From Cryomorpha ignava (GTDB taxonomy: Bacteria; Bacteroidota; Bacteroidia; Flavobacteriales_D; Cryomorphaceae), in assembly GCF_010686655.1 (NCBI RefSeq), contig NZ_JAAGVY010000008.1, positions 81,758 through 145,757 of the forward strand: a stretch of DNA of 64,000 nt. Direction: 5' to 3'. This document shows, piece after piece, positions 33,220-46,400 of the stretch. The notes under the pieces are model-generated. The model was not told the origin of the DNA. It did no database searches and saw only the letters and a program-made list of their open reading frames with translations. Made by a program: the position numbers and the translations under genes. Numbering within the stretch: the first letter of the stretch is position 1; each line of letters opens with the position of its first letter.

Positions 33220-35004
33220 ATGGGAAAAATAGAAACACAGATACAAGAACTCGCTTCAAAAGGTGTAAAGGAAATTTTTAATGCAGATTTAAAGCCAGAA
33301 GAGATTCAGATTCAGAATACACGGAAGGAATTTGAAGGAGAGTTTACCATTGTTACATTTCCCCTTACCAAATTATCGGCCAAGTCGCCCGAAGAAACCG
33401 GCAATGCGCTGGGTCAGTATATGGTTGGCAATTCAGAAGATTTAGAATCATTTTCTGTTGTAAAGGGTTTTTTGAATCTTAAATTTAGGAGTGTTTATTG
33501 GGTTGACCGATTGAATAAAATGCTCACCAAAAATCGCTTTGGTTTTAGAGATAAGAAAACCAAAGGTTTGGTAATGGTAGAGTACTCATCTCCAAACACC
33601 AATAAGCCACTGCATTTAGGACACCTTAGAAACATCTTTTTGGGGTATTCTGTTTCTAAAATTCTGGAAGCTTACGGACATACAGTAAAAAGGGTTCAAA
33701 TAATCAACGATCGTGGTATCCACATCTGCAAATCTATGCTGGCATGGCAAAAGTTTGGTGAGGGAGAAACTCCGCGTTCAACTTCGCTTAAAGGAGATCA
33801 CTTTGTGGGGAAATACTATATTGTTTTCAATAACAAATATAAGGAGCAGGTGGCCAAGATGGTTGAGAAAGGCATGAGCCAGGAAGATGCTGAAGATCAG
33901 GCGCCGCTTATGCGCGAAGCCCGTGAGATGCTGAAAAAATGGGAAGCAAAAGATCCGCAGGTTTATAAACTTTGGGAAACCATGAATGAGTGGGTTTACG
34001 ATGGTTTTAACCGAACTTATGAGCGGATGGGAGTTCGCTTCGATAAGCTTTATTACGAAAGTAATACCTGGACCGTCGGTAAAAAAATTGCTCTTGAGGC
34101 AGTTGACAGTGGTGTTTTCAATAAACAAGACGATGGGTCTGTATGGGTAGATTTGACTAACGACGGACTTGATAAAAAGCTAATTCTGCGTAAGGATGGA
34201 ACGGCTGTTTATATGACCCAGGATATTGGAACGGCGATATTGCGCTACCACGATTTTCCTGAGCTTACCAAGCTGGTATATACGGTGGGTAATGAGCAGG
34301 AATACCACTTTCAAGTGCTGTTTAAAATATTGGAAAAATTGGGCCATAAGTGGGCCAAAGATTGCTACCACCTTTCTTATGGAATGGTGGAACTGCCTGA
34401 GGGTAAAATGAAATCGCGGGAAGGAACGGTTGTTGATGCTGACGAGATAATGGAAACAATGGTGCATAGCGCCGAGACCATCACTACAGAGCTGGGTAAG
34501 CTTGAAGATATGCAGCGTGCCGAAAAACGCAAACTCTTTGAAGATATCGGAATGGCCGCTTTAAAATATTTCCTCCTGCGTGTAGATCCGAAAAAGAATA
34601 TGCTGTTTGATCCCAAAGAAAGCATTGATTTTAATGGGCATACCGGTCCGTTTATTCAATATTCTTATGCTAGAATTCAATCGGTACTGCGCAGCTATGG
34701 AAGCATACCCATGTACTTTGAGAAAGATTTTGAAATTAATGAGCACGAGCGCGCCCTACAGCATAAAATTTATCAATATCCTTATATTATCGAATCGGCA
34801 GCGCTGGAATATAACCCCGCTTTGCTGGCCAATTATATTTACGACCTGGCCAAGGATTTTGCGGCATTTTACCAAAACCATTCTATCCTTCAGGCCGAAA
34901 CTGAAAATATTAAAGAGTATCGGGCCGGCCTTGCAGCTGCTGTTGGTAGAGTAATAGAATCTGGAATGGAATTAATAGGAATATGCGTTCCCAACAGGAT
35001 GTAA
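33220..35004 (+). CDS. argS: Arginine--tRNA ligase
   Basis: A 594-residue class I aminoacyl-tRNA synthetase from the ATG at 33220; an upstream in-frame ATG lies inside ctlX and has no family character. The N-terminal Add1 domain contains TIVTFPLTKLSAKSPEETGN. The HIGH-type motif is in SPNTNKPLHLGHLRN, and the KMSKS-equivalent is GKMKSREGTVVDADE. The C-terminal anticodon-binding domain ends ESGMELIGICVPNRM. It charges tRNA-Arg. Being the third gene of an operon with two guanidino-group hydrolases is unusual for a synthetase and may couple arginine use in translation to arginine or citrulline breakdown (inference). Confidence 0.96.
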   Translation: MGKIETQIQELASKGVKEIFNADLKPEEIQIQNTRKEFEGEFTIVTFPLTKLSAKSPEETGNALGQYMVGNSEDLESFSVVKGFLNLKFRSVYWVDRLNKMLTKNRFGFRDKKTKGLVMVEYSSPNTNKPLHLGHLRNIFLGYSVSKILEAYGHTVKRVQIINDRGIHICKSMLAWQKFGEGETPRSTSLKGDHFVGKYYIVFNNKYKEQVAKMVEKGMSQEDAEDQAPLMREAREMLKKWEAKDPQVYKLWETMNEWVYDGFNRTYERMGVRFDKLYYESNTWTVGKKIALEAVDSGVFNKQDDGSVWVDLTNDGLDKKLILRKDGTAVYMTQDIGTAILRYHDFPELTKLVYTVGNEQEYHFQVLFKILEKLGHKWAKDCYHLSYGMVELPEGKMKSREGTVVDADEIMETMVHSAETITTELGKLEDMQRAEKRKLFEDIGMAALKYFLLRVDPKKNMLFDPKESIDFNGHTGPFIQYSYARIQSVLRSYGSIPMYFEKDFEINEHERALQHKIYQYPYIIESAALEYNPALLANYIYDLAKDFAAFYQNHSILQAETENIKEYRAGLAAAVGRVIESGMELIGICVPNRM

Positions 35005-35025
35005 TAACCTTTGGATTAGAATTTT

Positions 35026-35033
35026 TATCTTTG
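35026..35033 (+). promoter_or_regulatory. -7 box upstream of ffh
   Basis: TATCTTTG fits TAnnTTTG and lies 25 bases before the ffh ATG. A TTTG at 35010-35013 is only 12 bases away, too close for the usual spacing. Confidence 0.4.
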
Positions 35034-35058
35034 CACGCCTAAAACGACAAGTAAAACT

Positions 35059-36405
35059 ATGTTTGATAATCTTACCGACAAATTTGACCGCGCCTTTAAA
35101 GTCTTAAAAGGACAGGGTCAAATCACCGAAGTTAACGTTGCCGAAACACTTAAAGAAGTTCGCAGGGCATTGCTTGATGCCGATGTAAACTTTAAAACTG
35201 CCAAAGATTTTACCAATCAGATAAAAGAAAAGGCGCTTGGAAGAGATGTACTTACTGCCGTAAAACCGGGTCAGTTACTGGTAAAAATTGTGCAGGAGGA
35301 GCTTGCAGAGCTCATGGGCGGCGAGCAGGAAGATGTTGATTTAAAAGGCAATCCGGCTATTATTTTGATGTCGGGTTTGCAAGGCTCTGGTAAAACCACT
35401 TTTTCAGGAAAACTGGCCAATTACTTAAAGACCAAGAAAGGAAAAAAACCGCTATTGGTAGCTTGTGATATTTACCGCCCTGCGGCAATTGATCAGCTTC
35501 ACGTAGTTGGAGATCAAATAGGTGTAGAAGTTTTTTCAAACCGCGATGAAAAAGATCCGGTAAAAATTTCGCAAGCTGCTATTCAATACGCGCGTAGCAA
35601 TGGCCACAATGTTGTTATTGTCGATACTGCCGGTCGTTTGGCGATTGACGAGCAGATGATGAATGAAATCACTGCTGTAAAGAGGGCGATTAATCCATCA
35701 GAAACGCTGTTTGTAGTAGATGCCATGACCGGTCAGGATGCCGTAAATACAGCCAAAGCTTTTAATGAACGCCTTAATTTTGATGGCGTTGTGCTTACAA
35801 AACTCGATGGTGATACCCGCGGTGGAGCTGCCATTTCCATCAAATCGGTTGTAAACAAGCCTATTAAATTTATTGGTACGGGAGAGAAAATGGAGGCGAT
35901 TGACCTCTTCTATCCCAAGCGTATGGCCGATCGTATTTTGGGAATGGGCGATGTGGTTTCGCTTGTTGAGCGTGCCCAGGAAAATTACGATGAGGAGAAA
36001 GCGCGAAAGCTTCACAAAAAAATAGCCAAGAACGAATTTAGTTTCGACGATTTTCTTGATCAGATACAGCAGATCAAGAAAATGGGGAATATGAAAGATT
36101 TGATGGGCATGATACCCGGAATGGGAAAAGCCGTTAAAAATCTGGATATTGACGACGATGCATTTAAAGGCATTGAGTCAATAATATACTCTATGACTCC
36201 CGAGGAGCGAAACGATCATAAAATATTAAACGGCAGCCGCCGCAAGCGAATTGCAAACGGCAGCGGCGCAAGCCTTCAGGATGTGAACAAGCTTGTAAAA
36301 CAGTTTGAAGAAACCCGAAAGATGATGCAACTCATGTCGAACAAGAAAAATATGGCCAACATGATGCGTCAAATGGGAGGCATGAAAGGAATGCCGGGAA
36401 TGTAA
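35059..36405 (+). CDS. ffh: Signal recognition particle protein Ffh
   Basis: A 448-residue SRP54 GTPase that, with 4.5S RNA, targets nascent membrane proteins to FtsY and the Sec translocon. The N domain ([20 protein letters not shown]) is followed by the G domain: P-loop [38 protein letters not shown] and [13 protein letters not shown]. The C-terminal M domain is very methionine-rich ([20 protein letters not shown]), as required for signal-sequence binding. Length is normal. The stop codon shares its last A with the folD start codon (TAATG), so the two genes are coupled. Confidence 0.97.
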   Translation: MFDNLTDKFDRAFKVLKGQGQITEVNVAETLKEVRRALLDADVNFKTAKDFTNQIKEKALGRDVLTAVKPGQLLVKIVQEELAELMGGEQEDVDLKGNPAIILMSGLQGSGKTTFSGKLANYLKTKKGKKPLLVACDIYRPAAIDQLHVVGDQIGVEVFSNRDEKDPVKISQAAIQYARSNGHNVVIVDTAGRLAIDEQMMNEITAVKRAINPSETLFVVDAMTGQDAVNTAKAFNERLNFDGVVLTKLDGDTRGGAAISIKSVVNKPIKFIGTGEKMEAIDLFYPKRMADRILGMGDVVSLVERAQENYDEEKARKLHKKIAKNEFSFDDFLDQIQQIKKMGNMKDLMGMIPGMGKAVKNLDIDDDAFKGIESIIYSMTPEERNDHKILNGSRRKRIANGSGASLQDVNKLVKQFEETRKMMQLMSNKKNMANMMRQMGGMKGMPGM

Positions 36406-37298
36406 TGGAAGCAAAAACCAACGATACACTTGTACTCAACGGCAAGGCAACCGCACAGGAAATCAGAAATGAGATAGCCAAAAAAGTCGCTGACCGAAAG
36501 CAAAAGGGACTCAAAGTTCCTCATCTCGCTGCAGTTCTTGTAGGAACCGATGGTGGTAGCGAAACTTATGTGAGCTACAAAGTAAAAGATTGTAAAGAAG
36601 TTGGTTACGAATCAACACTTATCCGCAAACCTGACACCATTTCAGAAAAAGAACTTCTCGATTTGGTAGCAGACCTTAACGCCAATAAAGACATCGATGG
36701 ATTTATTGTTCAGCTCCCTTTGCCAAAACATATCGACCCCCAAAAAATTATAATGGCCATCGACCCCTTAAAAGACGTAGATGGATTTCATCCCGAAAAT
36801 GTGGGTAAAATGACGCTTGGGCTTTCCGGTTTTCTGCCAGCTACACCTTCCGGGATTATAGAATTGATGAGGCGGAATAGTATCAACCCATCAGGCAAAC
36901 ACTGCGTTGTACTCGGTCGGAGCAATATTGTAGGCTCACCAATGAGTATTTTACTTTCCAGAAATGTCGAAATGGGAAATGCCACCGTAACCCTTTGCCA
37001 CAGCCGCACAAAGAATTTAAAAGAGCTTGCGGCTACGGCCGATATTTTAATTGCCGCATTAGGCAAGCCAGGGTTTGTAACTGCCGATATGGTAAAACCC
37101 GAAGCAGTAGTAATCGATGTCGGAACCACCCGCGTGCCTGATTCATCTAAGAAATCTGGTTTTAGCTTGAAAGGCGATGTGTGCTATGGCGAGGTGTTTC
37201 AGAAAGTATCGGCAATTACACCCGTGCCGGGTGGAGTTGGGCCAATGACTAGGGTAGCCCTTTTACTCAATACACTTAAAGCAGTAGAGCTAAGATAG
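36405..37298 (+). CDS. folD: Bifunctional methylenetetrahydrofolate dehydrogenase/methenyltetrahydrofolate cyclohydrolase
   Basis: A 297-residue protein whose ATG overlaps the ffh stop by one base. Family blocks: [22 protein letters not shown] (with the catalytic Tyr and Lys), [31 protein letters not shown], the nucleotide-binding [14 protein letters not shown] and [15 protein letters not shown]. It interconverts 5,10-methylene- and 10-formyl-tetrahydrofolate in one-carbon metabolism using NAD(P). It is a soluble cytoplasmic dimer in other bacteria. Coupling with ffh is common in this phylum and has no obvious functional logic. Confidence 0.97.
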   Translation: MEAKTNDTLVLNGKATAQEIRNEIAKKVADRKQKGLKVPHLAAVLVGTDGGSETYVSYKVKDCKEVGYESTLIRKPDTISEKELLDLVADLNANKDIDGFIVQLPLPKHIDPQKIIMAIDPLKDVDGFHPENVGKMTLGLSGFLPATPSGIIELMRRNSINPSGKHCVVLGRSNIVGSPMSILLSRNVEMGNATVTLCHSRTKNLKELAATADILIAALGKPGFVTADMVKPEAVVIDVGTTRVPDSSKKSGFSLKGDVCYGEVFQKVSAITPVPGGVGPMTRVALLLNTLKAVELR

Positions 37299-37356
37299 CG
37301 GCAACCTTTTCGTCAATATTTCGTTATTACATGGTTGAAGTGAAAGAATCTAAATA

Positions 37357-37387
37357 TTGACTTTGAGCGTAAATAAACGTATATTTG
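37357..37387 (+). promoter_or_regulatory. Promoter of the giant T9SS surface protein gene
   Basis: TTG (37357-37359), a 20-base spacer, then TATATTTG (37380-37387). It lies 29 bases before the ATG at 37417 and fits the Bacteroidota consensus. Confidence 0.6.
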
Positions 37388-37416
37388 TCGTTTAAAAGTT
37401 GCCGTACATCGCCCCA

Positions 37417-40400
37417 ATGAATAAACTTATCCGCTATTTATTTCTTAGTGTTTTGCTTTTGATGCCGCTTTTTTCTGTGGCGCAAACGGGGCCATTGGGC
37501 ATTGGGAATGGCGATGGTTCTGCATCTCCTACGGGATATGCGCAACCGCGTTTATTGCTTTGGCTTGATGGGAGTGATGTAATTAGAGATGGTTCAAACA
37601 ATGTTATTCAGTGGACCGATCAAAGTGGAAATGATCATCATTTTACTGCTACAGGCATTAATCGACCTACATTTCAAGCAGCCGGAGGACCTTCCGGCAC
37701 TCCTTGTTTATTGTTTGATGGAGCTGATAACAGACTTGTTTGTTCCGGGTTTGAATTCCCCAGCAGTGGATATTCTATTTATTTTGTCATTAAGTCCAAT
37801 GACAGTAAATACGGAATTTTTAGTTATGCTACCGCTTCTGAACCTCATGAGGTAAATATTTATAATGATAATGGTTTTCGTCAGCAGGCCGGAGCTGCCA
37901 ATGACAGAGCTTCTAATATTGGAAATATCAGCACCGGAATATGGAATTATGGTGGAATCTGGTGGGATAATTCATCAAATATTCTCTGGGAATACAATAG
38001 ATCAAATAGCGCAGGGGGAGAGAACACGTCAACTTTTGCAAATGGATTTAACATAAGTCCCACTGGAACAGCTGTGATAGGTGATATCCAGAATTCAGTA
38101 AATGGAGGATATTTAGCCGGTGATGCATTCAATGGGCAAATAGCTGAAATAATTATTTGGGAAGGCACAATGACCAGACCCATTGGACGAATGATGCGTA
38201 CTTATATGCACACCAAGTATGGTATAGATGCCAATGGATCAAACTGGGATAAATTTCAAGGATATGCTTCGGGGAGTGCAGGAGAATATTTTACGCCCAT
38301 TGCTATTGGTAAAGATAATGGAGGAAATCCCGGTGAGCATAATGAATCGCGTTCAAATGGTTTGGTTTTACGAATTAATTCGGGTGAGTTTACTGCTTCG
38401 CGCACATATCTCGGTGCAGGCCAGGCAACGTCTGGCACCAATACTGTTATACCATCTTTAGCTTCAGGTGTGCAACAGCAATGGAGTCGCTCCTGGGAAA
38501 TTGCTGGAACAGATGGAAGTCAGATTTATCAAATCGGATTTGATTTTGGAGAAGGCATTAGTGGCGACATCCCCCAGAACGCAAATAATTATGTGCTCTT
38601 GCGAAAAATTGGGATTGGCGGGTCTTATTCTGAATTTACAGGAGTAGTCTCAAAGGCGATTGTAGACGATGAAGTTGTCTTTAGAGTTAATCGTTCAGAT
38701 TTTGCTTCATCAAATCGGTATTATACAATTGGAACACAAAATGCTGCGCAGAGTAGTTTAACTGGCGCTGATTTACGCACTTGGTATGCATATCAAACCG
38801 GAAATTGGAATAACCCAACCACTTGGACCCTTGACGGAAGTGCCGCACCAGCTTATGTTAATCCAGGTAATGCTATTCCTGCAATTGGTGACAACGTATA
38901 TATTGGATCAGGTCGAAAAGTTACTATTAGCGGCTCTTTTCCAATATATGGAGCACTTAAAGTTTTTGGAACGCTCGATGTGGCCGCCGCACCTGCACCC
39001 ACATTTTCCTCAATTGATGGAAATGGTTTGATTCGCTGCTCTGGAAATGGTGGATCAGGTAATTTTCCAATTGGTAATTCTACAGCTTTTGCTGATGCCG
39101 CAAACGGAGGAACAGCTGAATTTTATGGAAATGGAGGCTTTACGCAAAACACAGATGTTTTGGTAAATAAGTTGAAAATTAACTTTGGATTAAGTACTGA
39201 TGTTATAACCCTTTCTGCTAATCTCACTCACAATGGTTTGTTCGAGATAAATAAAGGTACTCTTGAAGTTAACAATGGCTCCAATTCCCTCACTGTTAAC
39301 AGTAATGGACGCGTGCTGGTAGAAAGTCAGGGAAGAATAAGAACGAGTACTGCCGGATTGGCCATAAAGCACACCTGGAATTTTTTGAAAGACTTTATTA
39401 TAGATGGGGATGTAAGATTTACAACTCGCACATCGCCAAATTATATAGCTCCCGAATCTACTCAATTTATTGAAGCTAGATTTATCAGTGGTACGTTAAA
39501 TCAGGAGTTGAGAGCCAACGGAATTAGCTATTTTTCACGGATAGTTGTGAATAAGGGTATTGACATGACCTACACACTTACCATAAATGGTGCACCAAAT
39601 AAGTTTCAACTTTTGGGACGTTGCAATGCTGGAATGGGTGCTAATTCATTTACTTCAGAAGGTGCGAATGGTAATTCATTTGCATTAGTAAATGGAACGG
39701 CAGAGATAAAGGAGAATATTTTTATACCTCTTCATCACAACGGAGGTAACCACAATATTAATGAAACCGCCATGCTATGGGTTAATGGGGGTGAGGTTAC
39801 AAAAGGTTTTCCTTCAGGAACTGAAGCGATTGTTGTTTACGGAACAGTAAAGATTAGTGCTGGGAATTTAAACGCATACTGCAAAAGTGGATTCACCATG
39901 CGTGGAAATGGATTGCTTCAAGTGGATGGAGGAGTTGTAACTACTGATCAAATTCGAACATCCGTACTGGGTGTTGAGAATATCGGTGGTGTGATTATCA
40001 ATGGGGGCCAGGTTTTTGTAGATGGGAATTTGCCGGCAGGAGTTAATACCGCTTATTATACTTTTAGTCTCACCTACCCCGGAAATTTATTTCGAATGAC
40101 AGGTGGTGAACTTCATGTAAGTGGACCATCTGGCAGAGGATTAATTTTCATAAATTCTGATCCCGAAAATACGAGCGTAAGCGGCGGTACCGTTTTTCTT
40201 GATGTTTCTGATGCAGTATCTACTCAAAAGCTTTCGAGCAGAGCGGCATTCTGGAATTTGACAATTACGCGGTCATCCGCAAGCGGAACCAATCGTCCTG
40301 TTTATGTTTCCGGTGGTAATTCAGGTGGTGGAAGCGAGCAAGCTGATATGGTTGATCAGGATCTTATTGTTCGCAATAATTTGTCAATAACTGGAGCAAA

Positions 40401-43400
40401 TAGTCCGACCCTCCAAATGGGAACTGGATCCTATAAGGCAGACTTGTATCTGCACGGTAGCTTTGAGATCGGGAATGGTGCAGTTTATGACCACAATCTA
40501 AATACTACCCGTTTTGTTGGGAACTCTAATACTTTTTTAACGCTAGATGGTCAAACCAAGTTCTTTAACAATGTTGAGATAAATAAAGATACAGATACTA
40601 GATACGCAAAAATACAGCCCACAAGTGTTGCAGTTCCAATGGATGTGCTAGGCAATTTTAATGTTGAAAAGGGTTATTTTGATCAAGGTGGAGAGGTTGC
40701 ACATGTGAAGGGAAATATCGTAAACCGTTCTCGAATTGGAGCAGATTTGAGCACAGGCTTTATATTGATGAATGGCCTATCTGGGAGACAGGACATAGTA
40801 TCGGAAAGTGGAATCTTTAATAAGTTATATATTGATAATCCGGATGGGGTGGAACTCAAAAATGACGGTCTTCGGATAACTAATCGATTTCATTTTTATG
40901 ACGGATCTTTTTTTATTGGGGATAATAAATTACGCATTGAATCAACCATTGTGAGTCCGATAACAGGTATTAGCGCAGTAAATGATCAATTTGTAGTATG
41001 CAGTGGTAATGCTTCTGCAGGAGGTGTTGAAATAATAAATCATTCAGGTACTCAGACTATTTTCTATCCTTTTGGGGTGAATTCTGGTGGTGTCCTAAAA
41101 TATACACCTTCAGTAGTATACGTTAATGGTGGGTTTATCGATGAAGGGTATATCAGAATTACCCCTGTTGATACTTTATTATCAACTCTTGATATTAGTG
41201 CCGGAGTGGATTATTTAAATTATTACTGGAAAATTTCTGCCAGCGAATTTGATACGCGTCCAAATGTTACGCATCGATTTCAATATGACCAAAGCGATGC
41301 AGAAGGCGACGAGACAAATTTCTCTTCTGGTCGTGTGCTAACTCAGCTGCCTTACTTGAGAAGTGTGGATGCGCTAACTGCTCCTTCAACGGCCCATGTA
41401 AACACTGGTTCAAATCTTATTTATTACAATGGTGATGACCAAAATGCTGGAACAACCGGTTCAGGAACGCCTTTGGTGAATGCAGATTACTCTGCTGGTG
41501 ATGAACTTCGATTTTCCGGATCGCCGCAGGTTTTCTTTTCTAATAGTGATTTTGTAAACGTAGGCGCTGTTTGGGATGATTCTAACAATTGGAATGAACT
41601 TAGCACTTTCTCATCTGGCGATGACATCTTTGACTATCATAGCTCAAGCCATTCCACTCAAGGCGATTTCCCTGAAGCGGGTGATATTGCAATAATAGGT
41701 TTTGATGTGGATGACCCATCTACCCATAAGCCGCACGTTTACGTCGCGCCATCTGGAGGGATAGAGGCTACTGTTGTGGCTTTTACACCACTTCAGAATA
41801 CAGGAGGAAATAGATTGCCGAGATATTTCGGCTCAGGATCTGATAATCTGGGAATATTAAGACCAACACTCAAATTGGGTACTACAGCTGATATAATAAA
41901 AGTACAGCAGATTACTGGTGAGGGAGCGCTCTGGCTCCAAAGCGATATCGACTTAGGTGTTTCAGATATAGGAGGCTTTTTAAATGAAGACTCATCGGTA
42001 GTTGTGATAGCAGCCGGTTCGACAGTGTTTAATTTTTTACCTGCAAATGTTCCAAATTTGTTTGTAGCAACTGGGAGCCCAACTATTTCGTCAGATATTA
42101 CAGTAAAGAATAAATTAGAAATTGTAGGAAGCTCAGCTCTTTTGCTTAGCACCAATGCTGCCGGAAATATTGATGTGGCTGGTGATTTGATTCTTGCTCA
42201 ATATCAGGCGGCATCTTCTAATTCAAGACTTTTTTTTAGAAAGGGAAAAAACGGTAAAACTGTCACAGTAGGTGGGGATGTTAAAATTTTAGGAAATGGA
42301 TCTCTTATTGATATTTCAACAATAGGAAGTCCACCTATAGTGCCAGTTGACTGGACACCAGATGAGGTAGGTGCTTTACTTTGGTTAGATGCATCTGATG
42401 CATCTACAATTGCATTATCCGGGACCAAGGTGACTGGCTGGGATAATAAAGCTGGAGGCACTTATAATTCCTACCAAACGGACGATACAAAAAGACCTGA
42501 ATATCAATCGTCTGGCCTGAACGGTGAAAACACGATTCGGTTTGATGGTAATAATGATTTTCTGAGAATTGATCATAACGATCAGCTCAATATGATGGCT
42601 AGTCAAGATTTTGAAATTTTTTCTGTTATTAAGTCAGATGTTGCTCCAAATCAAGCTGCGGTATATGCAAAAGGTGGTGTAAGCTCTCGTGATTTTATGC
42701 TTTATTTCTATAATCCTGCAATAAAATTTTACATGGACGGCGGGTCTATGCAGATGCAGGCACCTACGTCTGTAGGATCCAATGCAAATATGGGCTGGGC
42801 GAGAAGACAAGGTAATAATGGTTTACTTTATAATACGATTAGTGGAACTGCTTCAGACAATGGCGCTTCGGGAGCCACTAACAATGGGAATGTTCACAAC
42901 GTTTCAATTGGTGCTATGGATGAAGGTACCCAGCGATTTTTTGATGGGGATATTGCTGAGATTATTCTGATAAAGCGGGCGTTGACTCAAGAAGAGAGGG
43001 AGCAAATGGAAGGTTACCTTGCTCATAAATGGGGTCTGGAAGGAGATTTGCCGAGTGGTCACCCCTATAAAACTGAGGCACCCCTGATTGGTGGATCTCA
43101 ATCAAATTTACCTAATCAATTAATTGTTGAAGGAGATATTATTCAAACTTCCATTTCTACAGTAGGAATGGACTTATATCTTCCAACGCTTACTATTCCA
43201 ACTGATACGACTTTTGTGAATTTAATTGTTAGAGGTACAGGTGACCATCAGTATAATAGACTGGCTGGTGCAATACCAAAAATTTGGAAATTGGAGGTAG
43301 ATAAAGGAATTGATTTAACTTCAAGTTTTACATTTAATTCTGACATAGACTTTTTCAGCCCAACTAATGAGCTTCAAAAACCAATTAATCTAAAAAACGG

Positions 43401-46400
43401 TTTATTAAAGCTCAATAATGCAGCTATAAATCTTACTTTTTCTTCGGGAGGAGGGGATTTTAGAATTCCCGAAACGGCTGGTCTGGAATTGAATGCCGGA
43501 AATTATCAAATTACAGGAGATGAGACCGGCTTGATACTTGAAGGATTATTAAAAATGACCGGGGGAACTTTCAGCATCGGCGATGCCGATGGTGAAAATA
43601 ATTATATAGAATATGCATCTAGCGGCCTGGCAAAGATCACAATCGAAGGTGGCTCGCTTATAGTTGGAAGTCAGGTAAGACGTGGTCTTACTAATACCGC
43701 AGGAGTTTTAAAATACATGCAAACCGGTGGTGGTGTGGTAATAGGAAGGTACGCTGCACCTGCTGCAAATCGTGGAATGCTTGAAATTACCAATATCGGT
43801 AGCAGCTTTGAACATACAGGAGGCACGCTTACATTTGTTAGAGGTGTGAATAGCAGTTCTACTCCTTCACTTTTGATTGAAAATCCAAGTGTTTCAAACG
43901 TATCGGGTACTTCTGAAATTACAATTGGAAATATGGATTCGCCTACTGGAGCGCAAATCAAGAATTTTGGAATAAAAAGTTCTATTCCATTGAATAAGAT
44001 TACTATTGATAACTCGTCTACCGAGGATCCAATTGTAAATCTTATTTCTCTTGGACTTACATTAAATGATGATTTAATTATTGAAGGTGGAGCTTCCTTA
44101 AATTGTGGAAATCAGAATTTGATCTTATTTGGTGATGTGGATAATGACGGGCTTCTCAGCTCAACTTCCTCCAAAGTCACATTAAATCACTCTTCAATTG
44201 GATCTGTATTGGGAACAGGTACTTTTGATCTATTTAATCTGGAAAGAATCGGTGGAACCGGTGGACTTACAACGGTGGCAAAGGATCTTTTGGTAAATAA
44301 CGACTTTACCCTAGATGCAGGGACAATAGATTTTGGGGTGAACGCACTTACAGTAAAAGGTGATGTAGTGGCCGATGGCGTAATGAGTTTTGCACCTGGA
44401 AGTATCGGATTAATATTTAACGGTAACACAGAACAGCAACTTGATAGATCTGTGAATGGAGGGATTACTTCAATTAGCACGATTACAATTGATAATTCTC
44501 TAGGTGTGGTTATGAATAATGGTTCGGGCTATAGATTCATATTAGATGAGAAACTACGACTTTCAAGGGGAGTGTTAAAACTGCAAGGTAATTTATTGGA
44601 ATTAGGTCTCGATGCGGAGATTGAAGAGGTAAATGCTTTCGGAGAGTTCAATATGATAAGCACAGGAGGTGCTTTCACGAATTTTGGAGTATTGAAAAAC
44701 GTGAATGCAAATTCTACCGAGGATATTTTTATTCCTTTAGGAATTGATAAGTATATGCCTGTAAGGCTTGATTTTGCCCAATCGGGATTTTCTAGTGGCA
44801 CAACTCCCAGCAGTTATTTGTTAAAACTCAATGTACCTCGGCATCCAGTTGTAATACAGGATCTTGAGAGTCCTGACCCTGAAATAAATGATGTGAATAA
44901 CGTTCTGGGTATGTATTTCTCATTAGATGCCTCTAACATTGGATCTAACCTTAAAATGGCGGCTCAGTTTATTTACGATGAAGATTATATGAATGTCACC
45001 TCTCCTTATGATGAGACTGATTATATTGCTGCCAGGGTTTATAGCGATGTATCGAACGATTACATTTTTAAATTTACTGGTCCCGATGATGTAGATGAAG
45101 TCAACAACTTTATCCAATTTAATTTTGATAATGTTGGAGAGGCGGCCATTGATGGCGATTATTTTGCAGGAATTGAAACTGCAATTCCTATAGTAATTAC
45201 TGCTTATACAACAGATCATTCTGGGAATGCAATAGACAATACATATACAACTATGGTTCCTGGTGGGGGCGCTCCATCAGGAGCGCGTGTTAATGTGGTT
45301 TCGAATCACGTTTTAACCCTAAGTGCAGATAATATCAATTTTTATAGAACAGATATAGCAGATGGTGCAACCTTAAAAATTGATGCTACAAGTTTTCACC
45401 GGTTGGGAAGAGTTACAGGTACTGGAACTATTCATCTTGTAGGCACAGGAAATTTACCGTCTGGCGATTACACTAATTTTTTCAACTGTTCTGGCGGTAA
45501 ACTGATTTATGAAGGCCGAAATGGCGATAATTTTGAAATTCTCGCGAATTTACCTTCGGTAAGAAAGGTTGACGTTATAGGTCACCCATTGAGCTTAATA
45601 AAATTCTCAAATAATGACGCCACTATATGTGAAGATCTTACTATCGATGGTCCTGAAGTGGATGGTGCAGATGGCGCTTTGCTTACCGCACAGGGGAATC
45701 TTAATATTGAGACGGGATCTTTTAATATGGGGCAAGGTGACTTGAAGATTAAGGGTAATCTTAATCTTAATGGAGGTGGTTCTGGTGGAAGTTTTTCAGC
45801 GGGTAATCAGGGTACCGCGACAATTGATGGTAACCTTAATCTAGGTGGATCTGTGCTCAACCTGGGCTCGGTAAGTCGCGTGACTGAAGTAGAAGGAAAT
45901 ATCACCAAAACATCTGGTACTATAACCGGAGGCGTGGGTGGAGCCAGACTTAAAATGGCAGGAACTTTACCACAATTCATCGACGGAGATTTTACCGGTT
46001 CGTCGAAAATCCCATTCCTTCATGTTGCAAACTCTTCCGGGGTTACGCTTTATGATAATGTTGAAATATCGGACACTTTGCGATTGGAAAGCGGAAATCT
46101 AAATACCGGTATTGATAGCCTCGTGATTCTTACGATGGATGGAACCGACATTGACCCTATTGGCGGAAGCCCGAGCTCTTTTGTGAATGGTCCAATGAAA
46201 TGGGATCTTCTGAGCGTTTCAGGCGAGCGCATTTTTCCTATTGGTAAAAATGAACGTTACAGACCTTTGAGGTTGAGCAGCAGATCGGCCAACCGAATCT
46301 GGGAAGCGGAATATTACGATACTCTAGCCACCGTGCAGTCGCCAGTAACTTCTATGAATCCAAACCCAACCAACTCACCTGTAATCGAAGAAATAAGTAT

